DNA from: JABIDZ01 sp964619405
GTDB lineage: Archaea > Iainarchaeota > Iainarchaeia > Iainarchaeales > JAAZKV01
DNA: 64,000 bases
NCBI GenBank assembly: GCA_964619405.1
Contig: CAZUCF010000001.1
Location: forward strand, 62,001-126,000
Direction: 5' to 3'
Numbering within the stretch: the first letter of the stretch is position 1; every line of letters begins with the position of its first letter. The notes under the pieces are model-generated. The model was not told the DNA's origin, ran no database searches, and worked only from the letters and a program-made list of their open reading frames with translations. Positions 25,661-33,445 of this stretch are shown one piece after another. Made by a program: the position numbers and the translations under genes.

Positions 25661-26749
25661 TTACTTAAATGGCCGAGAATTTCTCCTTAATTTTATTTTG
25701 GGGCCTAATTTGTCAATCATTTTATTATAGATTATTGAAATATCATCATCTTTTAAACGCGCTCTTAAATCAGCTTCTATTAATATTGAGGGATAAGAAT
25801 ATTCTTTGTGGATTGATGAAAGCATGTAAACAATTGAAGCAATTTTGTTTGCTTTGTCAACAATATTTTTTTTTGAAATAAATTCAATTCTTAGTGGAAA
25901 ATCAAATTCGCTTGCCTTCATATAAAAAACAAATATTTTTTCAGCCCACTCTTTTTTATAATCTTTTAGAATAGGGTGCAAATTTGAATCATTAGTATAA
26001 GGAAAACAAAAAGTCCTTTCTTTTTTAAACAAAAAATAATCTAATAATAATGAATCAGACATATTTTTCAAAGAATTATTGTCAACAAATTTCTGTGATT
26101 CAACACACTCTTCCAATATTTGAATAAATCTTTTTCCCCTAGAATCCTCAATTGTTGAAATCAAAATACAATCATTTTTTTCTGCAACCAAATATAATTC
26201 TTGAAACAAATCAATTATTGATAAATAATCTGAATTTAAAACAGAATCATTTCTCGGTTTATCTTGGTATTGTGGAACAATAGAGCCATCAATGAACAAA
26301 TAATTTGGTTTAAACTTAATAATAATATCAATTGAAAGTCTAACTTCTTTTCTTAATCTTTCAAGTGAAACACTTTGGGATTCCTCATCTTTTTCCAAAA
26401 AGCTTTTCAATAATAATGGCTCAGGCAACAAAACAGGCGAAGGAAAATAATCAGCTTGCTCAAGAATTGAATCTTTGTAAGAAAAAATTACTCCACCCAT
26501 TTTTATTAAAATCAAATTAGCAAAATTAATTCTTTTTGAAACAAATCCAGAATCAACACCAGCAATTTTTCCAGAAAACTTTTTTTCATCAATATTTACA
26601 ACAAAATTTTCTAAAAAATTCGGAGAAACTATTTTTTTTAAATTAATTAATTTAGAAACAACTTGTTCGTTATTCAACTGGTTTTTGTTAATAGTCGAAC
26701 AAGCATCATCAAGAAAAGCGTTAAAATACATAAAGAGATTAGAATTCAT
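25661..26749 (-). CDS. nurA: NurA 5'-3' nuclease
   Basis: A 362-residue RNase H-like nuclease that pairs with HerA. The first catalytic Asp lies in KIAGVDSGFVSKR near residue 60 and a second in YLFIDGSIVPQ near residue 150; further acidic residues follow near the C-terminus. Length fits the family. It is the first gene of a minus-strand operon (nurA, HAD, small protein, herA). Confidence 0.9.
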   Translation of the reverse strand: MNSNLFMYFNAFLDDACSTINKNQLNNEQVVSKLINLKKIVSPNFLENFVVNIDEKKFSGKIAGVDSGFVSKRINFANLILIKMGGVIFSYKDSILEQADYFPSPVLLPEPLLLKSFLEKDEESQSVSLERLRKEVRLSIDIIIKFKPNYLFIDGSIVPQYQDKPRNDSVLNSDYLSIIDLFQELYLVAEKNDCILISTIEDSRGKRFIQILEECVESQKFVDNNSLKNMSDSLLLDYFLFKKERTFCFPYTNDSNLHPILKDYKKEWAEKIFVFYMKASEFDFPLRIEFISKKNIVDKANKIASIVYMLSSIHKEYSYPSILIEADLRARLKDDDISIIYNKMIDKLGPKIKLRRNSRPFK

Positions 26750-26784
26750 TCATTTAAAATTCTTTACTAAGAATTGTGCCGGGC

Positions 26785-27228
26785 ATGCGACAAATTTTTA
26801 AACAAAACAGGCTTTCTTATTTTAGTGATAGCATGAAAGCAAGATTTGATATTAAAAGCATAAAAGCACAATGGAAACCCCCATTTAAAAAAGAAATAAC
26901 TGAAGAAGTGTTTGATGTTGAAGAAAACGAGAAATTCGATAAAATAATAGGCAATGGAAACAACGAATATGTTTTCAAACTAATAAGATTCAATAATGAT
27001 TTTGCTGAAATAGAGTATTCAAAGCTTTTCACATTAAAAACAGGAAACCCTAACAAATATATTATAACAATTAATAGAGATCAAACAGTTGATATGGCAT
27101 ACTTATGGGGTGAAGACGGGGTAACAAAAAAGATAACATACAAAGGAATAATAATGCCTAGTGAAACAAAAACAAATGACATAAAAGACGAGAATACAAC
27201 AGAAAATGAAGTAACAGGCGAAGAATAA
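26785..27228 (+). CDS. Hypothetical protein, 147 residues
   Basis: A soluble, acidic-tailed protein without a recognised family. The middle (residues 50-115) alternates hydrophobic and charged residues in a beta pattern; the last 25 residues are Thr/Glu/Asn-rich and likely disordered. ATG 26785 lies about 30 bp after a TATA-like TTTAAAAT (26752-26759) and would be leaderless. GTG 26776 and ATG 26833 (MKARFD) are alternatives. It is divergent from nurA. Confidence 0.6.
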   Translation: MRQIFKQNRLSYFSDSMKARFDIKSIKAQWKPPFKKEITEEVFDVEENEKFDKIIGNGNNEYVFKLIRFNNDFAEIEYSKLFTLKTGNPNKYIITINRDQTVDMAYLWGEDGVTKKITYKGIIMPSETKTNDIKDENTTENEVTGEE

Positions 27229-27332
27229 AAAAATTAATTAAAAAAAGTAAAACTAATTTTCAAATTGACTTAATGAATTTAATTATTTCAAAATTGAAAA
27301 CATTTAAAAACATTACATGAAATTATATTCAT

Positions 27333-27641
27333 ATGTCTTTGAGTTATCCACACAAATGCTTAAACATTCTTGGAAACGAAATAAGAATAAATATAATAAA
27401 ATCTCTAAGAGAAAAACCAAAAACGGTTTTAGAATTATGCGAAGAACAAGGAAAAGAACAAAGCACAATAAGCCACGCATTACAACAACTAAGAAAATGT
27501 AATTTTGTAGGATTTGAAAAAAAAGGAAAAGAAAGATACTATTTTATTAAAAGCAAAATATTTACTAAAAATTCAAACAAAAACATTTTAGAATTAATAG
27601 AAGAACACGTTAAAGAATACTGTGGTGAGAAAAATGAGTAA
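27333..27641 (+). CDS. ArsR-like winged-helix regulator of the Fe-S assembly operon
   Basis: A 102-residue HTH protein: LGNEIRINIIKSLREKPKTV followed by a recognition helix (EQSTISHALQQLRKC) and a beta wing (GFEKKGKERYYFI), as in ArsR-type repressors. Four Cys (9, 36, 56 and 97) could bind a metal or Fe-S cluster. A TATA-like TTTAAAAA lies near 27303-27310, about 28 bp before the ATG. It overlaps the cysteine desulfurase start by eight bases, so it probably regulates this operon. Confidence 0.85.
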   Translation: MSLSYPHKCLNILGNEIRINIIKSLREKPKTVLELCEEQGKEQSTISHALQQLRKCNFVGFEKKGKERYYFIKSKIFTKNSNKNILELIEEHVKEYCGEKNE

Positions 27642-28815
27642 AAAAATAATTTACCTTGACAATAGTGCGACAACACAAACAAGAAAAGAAGTGTTAAAAG
27701 AAACACAAAAATATTTTTTAAAAGAATTTGGAAATCCAAGTTCATTTCATTCAAAAGGATTTGAAGCAAAAAAAGCAATAAATAAATCAAGAGAAACAAT
27801 TGCAAGAATATTGGGTTGTGAAAAAGAAGAAATAATATTTACTGGATCAGGAACAGAAAGCATTAATTTAGCAATAAAAGGAATTGCTTTCAGAGAATTG
27901 TTAAAAGGAAGAAAAGGACATTTTATAACACAAAAAACAGAACATGACGCTGTACTAGAAAGCATGCACTGGTTAGAAAAACTTGGTTTTGAAGTAACTT
28001 ACATTAATGTTGATGAAAACGGTTTAATAAAATTAGGTGAATTAGAAAAAAAAATTAGGAATGATACTTTATTAGTTAGCATAATGTATGCTAACAATGA
28101 AATAGGAACAATACAACCAATAAAAAAAATATCAGAAATATGCAAAAATAAAAATATTTTATTTCACACTGATGCCTGTCAAGGAGCAGAATACTTGAAC
28201 CTAAATGTAAAAGAATTAGGAATAGATTTAATGACAATAAATGGAAGCAAATTATATGGTTTCAAAGGAACAGGTTTATTATACAAGAAAAAAAAAGTTG
28301 AAATAGAACCAATAATTCATGGTGGAAAACACGAGTTTGGTTTAAGAGCAGGAACGGAAAATGTAACAGGAATAATTGCTATAGCAAAAGCACTAGAAAT
28401 AGCAGAAAAAGAAAAAAAAAATGAAACAAAAAGACTTGAAAAACTAAGAGATTATATGATTAAACGAATACTAAAAGAAATAAATAAAACAAAATTAAAT
28501 GGTTCAAAAAAAAGGTTACCAAACAATGTAAACATTTCATTTTATGGCGTAGAAGGAGAATCAATATTATTAATGTTGAACGAGAAAAGAATAATGGTTT
28601 CAACAGGATCAGCGTGCTCATCACAATCACTAGAACCAAGCCACGTGCTAATGGCAATAGGCCTCCCACACGAATTAAGTCACGGGAGTATAAGATTTAG
28701 TTTAGGAAAAACCACTACAAAAAAAGATGTTGATTACACAATAACAGAATTAAAAAAAATAATAAAAAAACTGAGAAAAATGAGTCCTGTTTGGGAAAAG
28801 GAGTTGAACAAATGA
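27634..28815 (+). CDS. iscS: Cysteine desulfurase (NifS/IscS type)
   Basis: A 393-residue PLP enzyme that takes sulfur from cysteine for Fe-S clusters. It starts MSKKIIYLDNSATTQ, and has TGSGTESINLAIKG, HTDACQ, the PLP-Lys region NGSKLYGFKGTG and the active-site Cys loop STGSACSSQ followed by PSHVLMAIG. I chose ATG 27634 over GTG 27622. The stop overlaps the ATG of the IscU gene (ATGA), so sulfur donor and scaffold are translated together. Confidence 0.95.
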   Translation: MSKKIIYLDNSATTQTRKEVLKETQKYFLKEFGNPSSFHSKGFEAKKAINKSRETIARILGCEKEEIIFTGSGTESINLAIKGIAFRELLKGRKGHFITQKTEHDAVLESMHWLEKLGFEVTYINVDENGLIKLGELEKKIRNDTLLVSIMYANNEIGTIQPIKKISEICKNKNILFHTDACQGAEYLNLNVKELGIDLMTINGSKLYGFKGTGLLYKKKKVEIEPIIHGGKHEFGLRAGTENVTGIIAIAKALEIAEKEKKNETKRLEKLRDYMIKRILKEINKTKLNGSKKRLPNNVNISFYGVEGESILLMLNEKRIMVSTGSACSSQSLEPSHVLMAIGLPHELSHGSIRFSLGKTTTKKDVDYTITELKKIIKKLRKMSPVWEKELNK

Positions 28816-30317
28816 AATTTGAAGGACAAGACTGGTTTTATTCAGCAACAGTAAAAGAGCATTTCTTGAAACCAAAAAATGTTTTAAAAAATGAAGGAGA
28901 AATAAAAAATTATAATGGTTATGGTAAAGTAGGGAACATGAAATGTGGAGACATAATGGAATTATGGATAAAAATAGAAAAAGGAATAATAAAAAAATGT
29001 AAATGGAGAACATTTGGTTCTATTCACCCACAAGAAAAAGTTTTAATGAGTGATTATACATATAAAGCAGCAAAAAATATAAAACCCGGAAATGTTATCA
29101 TAGATGGCAATGGGAAAAAAAACCTTGTTGAAACAAAAAAAGAAAAAGACTATTCTGGAAAATTAATAACTATTTTTTTGTCAACATCCAAATTTTATAA
29201 TTTTACAGTTACCCCTAATCATCCAATTCAAATAATAAAAAGAAATCAAGTTTCAATGATAAATAGATTAAAAGGAACCCATTGGTCAGAAGTATCTCAA
29301 AAAAAAATTGATTTTGCAGAATCTCAAATTTATTCAGCAAGTGAATTAAGAAAAAGCGATTTTGTTTTATTTGGAATTTCAAAATTCACAAAAGATTCAA
29401 ACGAATTAACTAAAGAATTATGCACTCTCTTAGGATATTATGTGTCAGATGGTGGAATACCTTCAAAAAACAGAGTAATATTTTATTTTGGTTTAGGCGA
29501 ACAAAAATACATTAAAGAAATTGAAACAATATGTAAAAAAAACAAATGGAAAACAATAACTTATAAAAGAAATACTGAAAATGTTTATTGCATACAAATA
29601 AATGAACCAAAAATAGCAGCAATACTTAGAAAACACGGTGGTGAATCTGGAAACAAAAAATTTTCAGAAACCGTTCTCGTGTTACCAAAACAAAAACAAC
29701 TAAAAATAATTAATTCATATGTAAATGGAGATGGTTGGACAACACAACAAAATAAAAATTGGGAACCCCAATTTTTCATATCAACTTCAAACGAAATCAT
29801 AGCAAATCAACTCCAAATGATGTTGGCCAGAAACAAAATTTTTGCACCATTACATTATAGAGAACCACGAAAATTTGTAATAAAAGGAAAAACTTACAAA
29901 AATAAAGGCGAAATAAATTTGGTTTTCAGAAAAAATACAAAATATTCAAGAATAAAATTTAGTAAAAAAGAAAATGCTTTTTTAATACCAATATCAAAAA
30001 TAATTGAAACTGATTATAATGGAAAAATAGTGGATTTGAGTCTTATTGAAACCCCAAACACATACAAAATAAAAGGAATATCAATTCATAATTGCGCAAG
30101 CGCAATAGCATCAACAAGCATGCTATCATTAATGATTACAGAAAATGGTGGAATGAAAATAAAAGATGCTTTAAAAATAACTGGAAAAGATATTACAGAA
30201 AGATTGAAGGGCTTGCCCCAAATAAAAATTCATTGCTCGGTTTTGGGCGACGAAGCACTAAGAGAAGCAATAAAAGATTATGAAAAAAAGCAAGAAATTA
30301 AAAACTCTGAAAAATAA
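28812..30317 (+). CDS. iscU: IscU/NifU-type Fe-S scaffold interrupted by an intein
   Basis: A 501-residue precursor. Residues 1-69 and 428-501 together make a normal IscU-size scaffold of about 143 residues: GKVGNMKCGD gives the first ligand Cys, the splice junction ...RTFG|CASAIAST gives the second, and LPQIKIHCSVLG gives the His-Cys third site. Residues 70-427 are an intein inserted exactly before the second ligand Cys. After splicing the active site would be complete. The gene is coupled by ATGA to the desulfurase. Without splicing the scaffold would be split at its active site. Confidence 0.93.
   Translation: MKFEGQDWFYSATVKEHFLKPKNVLKNEGEIKNYNGYGKVGNMKCGDIMELWIKIEKGIIKKCKWRTFGSIHPQEKVLMSDYTYKAAKNIKPGNVIIDGNGKKNLVETKKEKDYSGKLITIFLSTSKFYNFTVTPNHPIQIIKRNQVSMINRLKGTHWSEVSQKKIDFAESQIYSASELRKSDFVLFGISKFTKDSNELTKELCTLLGYYVSDGGIPSKNRVIFYFGLGEQKYIKEIETICKKNKWKTITYKRNTENVYCIQINEPKIAAILRKHGGESGNKKFSETVLVLPKQKQLKIINSYVNGDGWTTQQNKNWEPQFFISTSNEIIANQLQMMLARNKIFAPLHYREPRKFVIKGKTYKNKGEINLVFRKNTKYSRIKFSKKENAFLIPISKIIETDYNGKIVDLSLIETPNTYKIKGISIHNCASAIASTSMLSLMITENGGMKIKDALKITGKDITERLKGLPQIKIHCSVLGDEALREAIKDYEKKQEIKNSEK
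29019..30092 (+). mobile_element. Intein with LAGLIDADG homing endonuclease inside IscU
   Basis: A 358-residue in-frame element. Block A starts with Ser1 (SIHPQEKVLMSD), block B is FTVTPNHPIQI (TxxH), two LAGLIDADG-like helices are LCTLLGYYVSDGG and IINSYVNGDGW, block F is GKIVDLSLIETPNTYKI and block G ends GISIHN, followed by Cys+1. Ser1 rather than Cys1 is a less common but active nucleophile. Both acidic residues of the endonuclease (SDGG, NGDG) are present, so it may still be able to home. Confidence 0.92.
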
Positions 30318-30325
30318 GTATTATT

Positions 30326-31039
30326 ATGCCTTTACCAAACAAAAAAGCAAAATCAATAAGAATAAGTGAGAAAAAACCTTTTGTAATAAGTGCTTCGCCA
30401 AAAGGACTAGTTATTGGAAAATATATGTCAGCTTATTTAAACCCAAAACCAACTAACACTAAAAAAATGTTTCTTGAAGTTGAAGCAAAGCTAAACATAC
30501 TTGGAAAACAAATGAGAAATATAAAAAGAAATCAAACAGAAGAAAACCCTTATGGGAGAAGAGTAATGATACAATTTTTCAAAGAAGCAGCAAATTATAC
30601 TGAGTTAAAATGGAAAATGCTACAAGAAAAAATTAATAAAGAAGGAGCAAACAAAGAAAAAATAATGGAAGAAATTAAACAAGCAGAATCAGATTTTAAT
30701 TATTTTTGGAGTAAACACAGATTATTAATGCCCAAAAAAGAACAAAAAAAACCACAAGAAATTAAAGTAAAAAAAGCCGAGCAAAAACTTGACGAAAGTA
30801 GAGAAAAATTAAAAAGAATTCAAAAAGAATATGGTGCACAAAGTTGGCAAGCACAAAAAGCCCTCTTAGAACACTTAGAAAATTTTAAAACATTTTTATA
30901 CAAAGAAGCAGATTATTTAAATTTGCTAATAGCAGAAAATCCAAAATTATCTAGAGACATAAAAACAAGTTTAAATACAATAGAAACTAATTTTAAGAAA
31001 ATAGCAAAAAGAATAGCATTTTTACGAGAAAGATTATAA
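30326..31039 (+). CDS. Hypothetical coiled-coil protein, 237 residues
   Basis: No family recognised. The N-terminal 45 residues are a basic tail with KKPFVISASPKGLVIGKY. The rest is almost wholly helical, with long charged heptads (residues 45-75, 90-165, 170-235) rich in Lys, Glu and Ala, so an elongated bundle or coiled coil is likely. No signal peptide. It starts eight bases after the IscU stop and could be the last gene of that operon. Confidence 0.6.
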   Translation: MPLPNKKAKSIRISEKKPFVISASPKGLVIGKYMSAYLNPKPTNTKKMFLEVEAKLNILGKQMRNIKRNQTEENPYGRRVMIQFFKEAANYTELKWKMLQEKINKEGANKEKIMEEIKQAESDFNYFWSKHRLLMPKKEQKKPQEIKVKKAEQKLDESREKLKRIQKEYGAQSWQAQKALLEHLENFKTFLYKEADYLNLLIAENPKLSRDIKTSLNTIETNFKKIAKRIAFLRERL

Positions 31040-31077
31040 CGAATTGGTTTAAAAGGAAAAAGGACCAAACATAAATT

Positions 31078-31419
31078 ATGGAACTCGCACAATATATAAT
31101 AATAAATAATTCTTTAGGAATGGGCAAAGGCAAAATGATTGCACAAGGATGCCATGCAGCCATAGCAGTATTAGAAAAAGTAAAACCAGAAACAATCCAA
31201 GAATGGAAAAACCAAGGAATGAAAAAAATTGTTTTAAAAGTAAATTCAACAGAAGAACTATTAAACTTATTTCAAAAAACAAAAAAAGAATTGCCTTGCG
31301 CATTAATAACTGACGCAGGAAAAACCCAAATAGAAAGTGGAAGCAAAACTGCTTTTGCTTGCGGGCCAACAGAGGAATCAAAAAGTAGCAAATATTTCTC
31401 TCATTTAAAATTATTATAA
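31078..31419 (+). CDS. pth2: Peptidyl-tRNA hydrolase, Pth2 type
   Basis: A 113-residue enzyme that frees tRNA from dropped-off peptidyl-tRNA. The Pth2 hallmarks are present: LGMGKGKMIAQGCHAAIAVLEK near residue 12, LPCALITDAGKTQIESGSKT and ACGPTEESK near the end. A TATA-like TTTAAAAGG lies about 28 bp before the ATG, suggesting a leaderless mRNA. Confidence 0.95.
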   Translation: MELAQYIIINNSLGMGKGKMIAQGCHAAIAVLEKVKPETIQEWKNQGMKKIVLKVNSTEELLNLFQKTKKELPCALITDAGKTQIESGSKTAFACGPTEESKSSKYFSHLKLL

Positions 31420-31446
31420 TACAAAAAAATATTAAATGGTGAAAAA

Positions 31447-32202
31447 ATGTTCAAAGGATTTCTCAAACATGTTAATAATATAATTGATGCAAGCAATCTA
31501 ATATTCGAAATAATTGATGCACGGTATCCTGAAAAAACACGAAATTTTGAACTCGAAAAAAAAATTCTAAAAAAAGGAAAAAAATTAATAATTATAATAA
31601 ACAAATCTGATTTAGTAGAAAAAGAAAAAATAGAGAATGATAAAGAAAAATTATTTAACAAAACAAGATTTAGAACCATATTTGTTTCAGCAAAAAATAA
31701 AACAGGAATAAACTTAATAAGAAAAGAAATAGGCATGGCAAAAAAAGGCAACTCATTAACAATAGGAATTATTGGTTACCCTAACACTGGCAAAAGCACT
31801 TTAATAAATTCAATTGCTGGAAAAGGAAAGGGCAGGGTCGCAACATCAAAAAAAGCTGGTTTAACAAGAGGCTTGCAAAGAATAAAAATAAGTGATGGAA
31901 TTTATTTGCTTGATAGCCCAGGAATAATACCAAGAAAAAAAGAAGAAACAGATTTGTTTTTAGTTAACTCAAAAAATATTAACCAGTTAAAAGACCTTGA
32001 AGGAACCGCTTACAAAATAATACAAGAAATCGGTTTAGACAAAATGATACAATATTTTAGAATAAAAAAAGTTAGTGACGAAGAAGAATTTTTGGAAGAA
32101 CTAGCAATAAAACAAAACTTATTAAAAAAAGGAGCTTTACCAGACACAATCAAATCAGCAAGATTCTTGCTTGAAAGATACCAAAAAAACGAATTAGTTT
32201 AA
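31447..32202 (+). CDS. Circularly permuted GTPase (YlqF/RbgA-like)
   Basis: A 251-residue GTPase with motifs in permuted order: G4 (INKSDL) and G5-like SAK come first, then G1 (GYPNTGKSTL), G2/Thr region and G3 (LLDSPGI). This order marks the YlqF/RbgA/YawG group, which acts in large-subunit ribosome assembly. The start is supported by AAATGGTGAAAAA before the ATG. It lies 27 bases after pth2, probably in one transcript. Confidence 0.92.
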   Translation: MFKGFLKHVNNIIDASNLIFEIIDARYPEKTRNFELEKKILKKGKKLIIIINKSDLVEKEKIENDKEKLFNKTRFRTIFVSAKNKTGINLIRKEIGMAKKGNSLTIGIIGYPNTGKSTLINSIAGKGKGRVATSKKAGLTRGLQRIKISDGIYLLDSPGIIPRKKEETDLFLVNSKNINQLKDLEGTAYKIIQEIGLDKMIQYFRIKKVSDEEEFLEELAIKQNLLKKGALPDTIKSARFLLERYQKNELV

Positions 32203-32439
32203 AAACAAAAATAATACAAAAAAATAACTAATTTGGCATAAAAATAATAAATAAAATATTAAAATTAATATATTTTATAAAAAAATAAATTAACACTAAA
32301 TAAAAAAATAAATTAACACTAAATAAAAAAATAAATTAACACTAAATAAAAAAATTAATTAACATAAAATAAAATTAACATACTAAATAAAATGTTATAA
32401 TCAAATAAAAAATTAGAATTGCCTTACTTAACAAAAAAA
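32203..32439. other. A/T-rich intergenic stretch
   Basis: No gene was seen between the GTPase stop and the small frame at 32440. The stretch is rich in TAA in all frames and contains the tandem array listed separately. Nothing resembling a tRNA or hairpin was found. Confidence 0.6.
32279..32365. repeat. Tandem repeat, about 22-bp unit, three to four copies
   Basis: The unit AATAAATTAACACTAAATAA is repeated three times almost perfectly, with a fourth degenerate copy (AAATTAATTAACATAAAAT). It is purely intergenic and A/T only apart from one C per unit. Confidence 0.8.
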
Positions 32440-32559
32440 TTAGTTCAAGGATTCTATTAACTCAATAATTTTTCTAATATTAATCTTGTTTTTCAAAGAC
32501 TTTTCTTTCTCTAAACGCAAATTGAATTCCATTAATAATTCTTCATTGTTAAAACGCAT
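32440..32559 (-). CDS. Possible 39-residue protein
   Basis: A short frame MRFNNEELLMEFNLRLEKEK... ending IRKIIELIESLN, amphipathic and probably helical. It stands out because the surrounding spacer is full of stops and its codon use resembles real genes. It is on the same strand as and downstream of hjc, 65 bases beyond its end. No family. It could be chance. Confidence 0.35.
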   Translation of the reverse strand: MRFNNEELLMEFNLRLEKEKSLKNKINIRKIIELIESLN

Positions 32560-32624
32560 AATAATAATAAGAAAAAAAGGATTATAAAACAAACGAATTT
32601 GATAAAAATGATATTAAATAGAGT

Positions 32625-33026
32625 TCAAAGAATTGATTGTTGACCAATAATAACATTCAAATCAATTGAATGCTTTTTGGCTTCATCTAATGAGAGCATA
32701 TAATTTTTTCCAGCAAGGTGAAAAACATCATGTTTAAGGAAAAGCCAGCCCTTATTTGGAATCTTCCAAGCGACAACGAATTCAGCACCAGCTTTCTCAG
32801 CCCAACCAATTTCTTCATCTAACTGTTCTTTAACAATTGGTAAATAATTGCCTTTTCTTGCCTTACACTCAAAAGCCAGTATTTTGCCGTTTAAAAGAGC
32901 AACAATATCAGGACAAGGCAAAGGGTTAACACCAGAACCTGCAACACGCAAAACAGCAAACCCCTTTGAATCAAGAATTTTTATTAACTCTCGCTCAGCA
33001 TTTGCACCTTTATTATAATGAGCCAT
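32625..33026 (-). CDS. hjc: Archaeal Holliday junction resolvase Hjc
   Basis: A 133-residue PD-(D/E)XK nuclease that cleaves four-way junctions. It starts MAHYNKGANAERELIKILDSKGF; catalytic residues are in CPDIVALLNGKILAFECKARKG (D, E-x-K). VLRVAGSGV is the usual Hjc loop. I chose ATG 33026 rather than the upstream extension. It is the second resolvase-like protein in the window, but the only canonical one. Confidence 0.95.
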   Translation of the reverse strand: MAHYNKGANAERELIKILDSKGFAVLRVAGSGVNPLPCPDIVALLNGKILAFECKARKGNYLPIVKEQLDEEIGWAEKAGAEFVVAWKIPNKGWLFLKHDVFHLAGKNYMLSLDEAKKHSIDLNVIIGQQSIL

Positions 33027-33158
33027 AAATGAAATAATACAAAACAAGTTTAATAATAATATGATAACCTTATTTCTTCAAAAAGACAATTTTGTTCTCA
33101 AAAAGGTAAGTTTAAAATCCCTACATAACAAGAAAATCTTTAAGAATTAGGAATTTAA

Positions 33159-33413
33159 ATGAAAACGGTTGTAAAATTAAAGGTTTTTACCGGAAAACCA
33201 GTTACCAGAATTTATCTTGGTAATGACGGAGAAACATTATTAATTGATGTTAAAAACAAACCTGAAAAAAATAAAGCGAATAAGGAAATTATAAAAATAT
33301 TAAAAAAGTTTTTTAAAAGCGAAGTCAAAATAGTTTCAGGGTTAAAACAAAAAAACAAAATTATTGAAATTTATTCTAAAAAAGAAGAAATATTCAAGAA
33401 ATTTAAAGCCTAA
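33159..33413 (+). CDS. DUF167 (YggU) family protein
   Basis: An 84-residue protein with VDVKNKPEKNKANKEIIKIL-type core (here LLIDVKNKPEKNKANKEI) and KIVSGLKQKNKII, the signature of the conserved DUF167/YggU family. Function is unknown in archaea and bacteria. It lies 32 bases before dnaG on the same strand. Confidence 0.88.
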   Translation: MKTVVKLKVFTGKPVTRIYLGNDGETLLIDVKNKPEKNKANKEIIKILKKFFKSEVKIVSGLKQKNKIIEIYSKKEEIFKKFKA

Positions 33414-33445
33414 TTCTAAAAAAATTAAAAATAGGGAGTGAAAAA

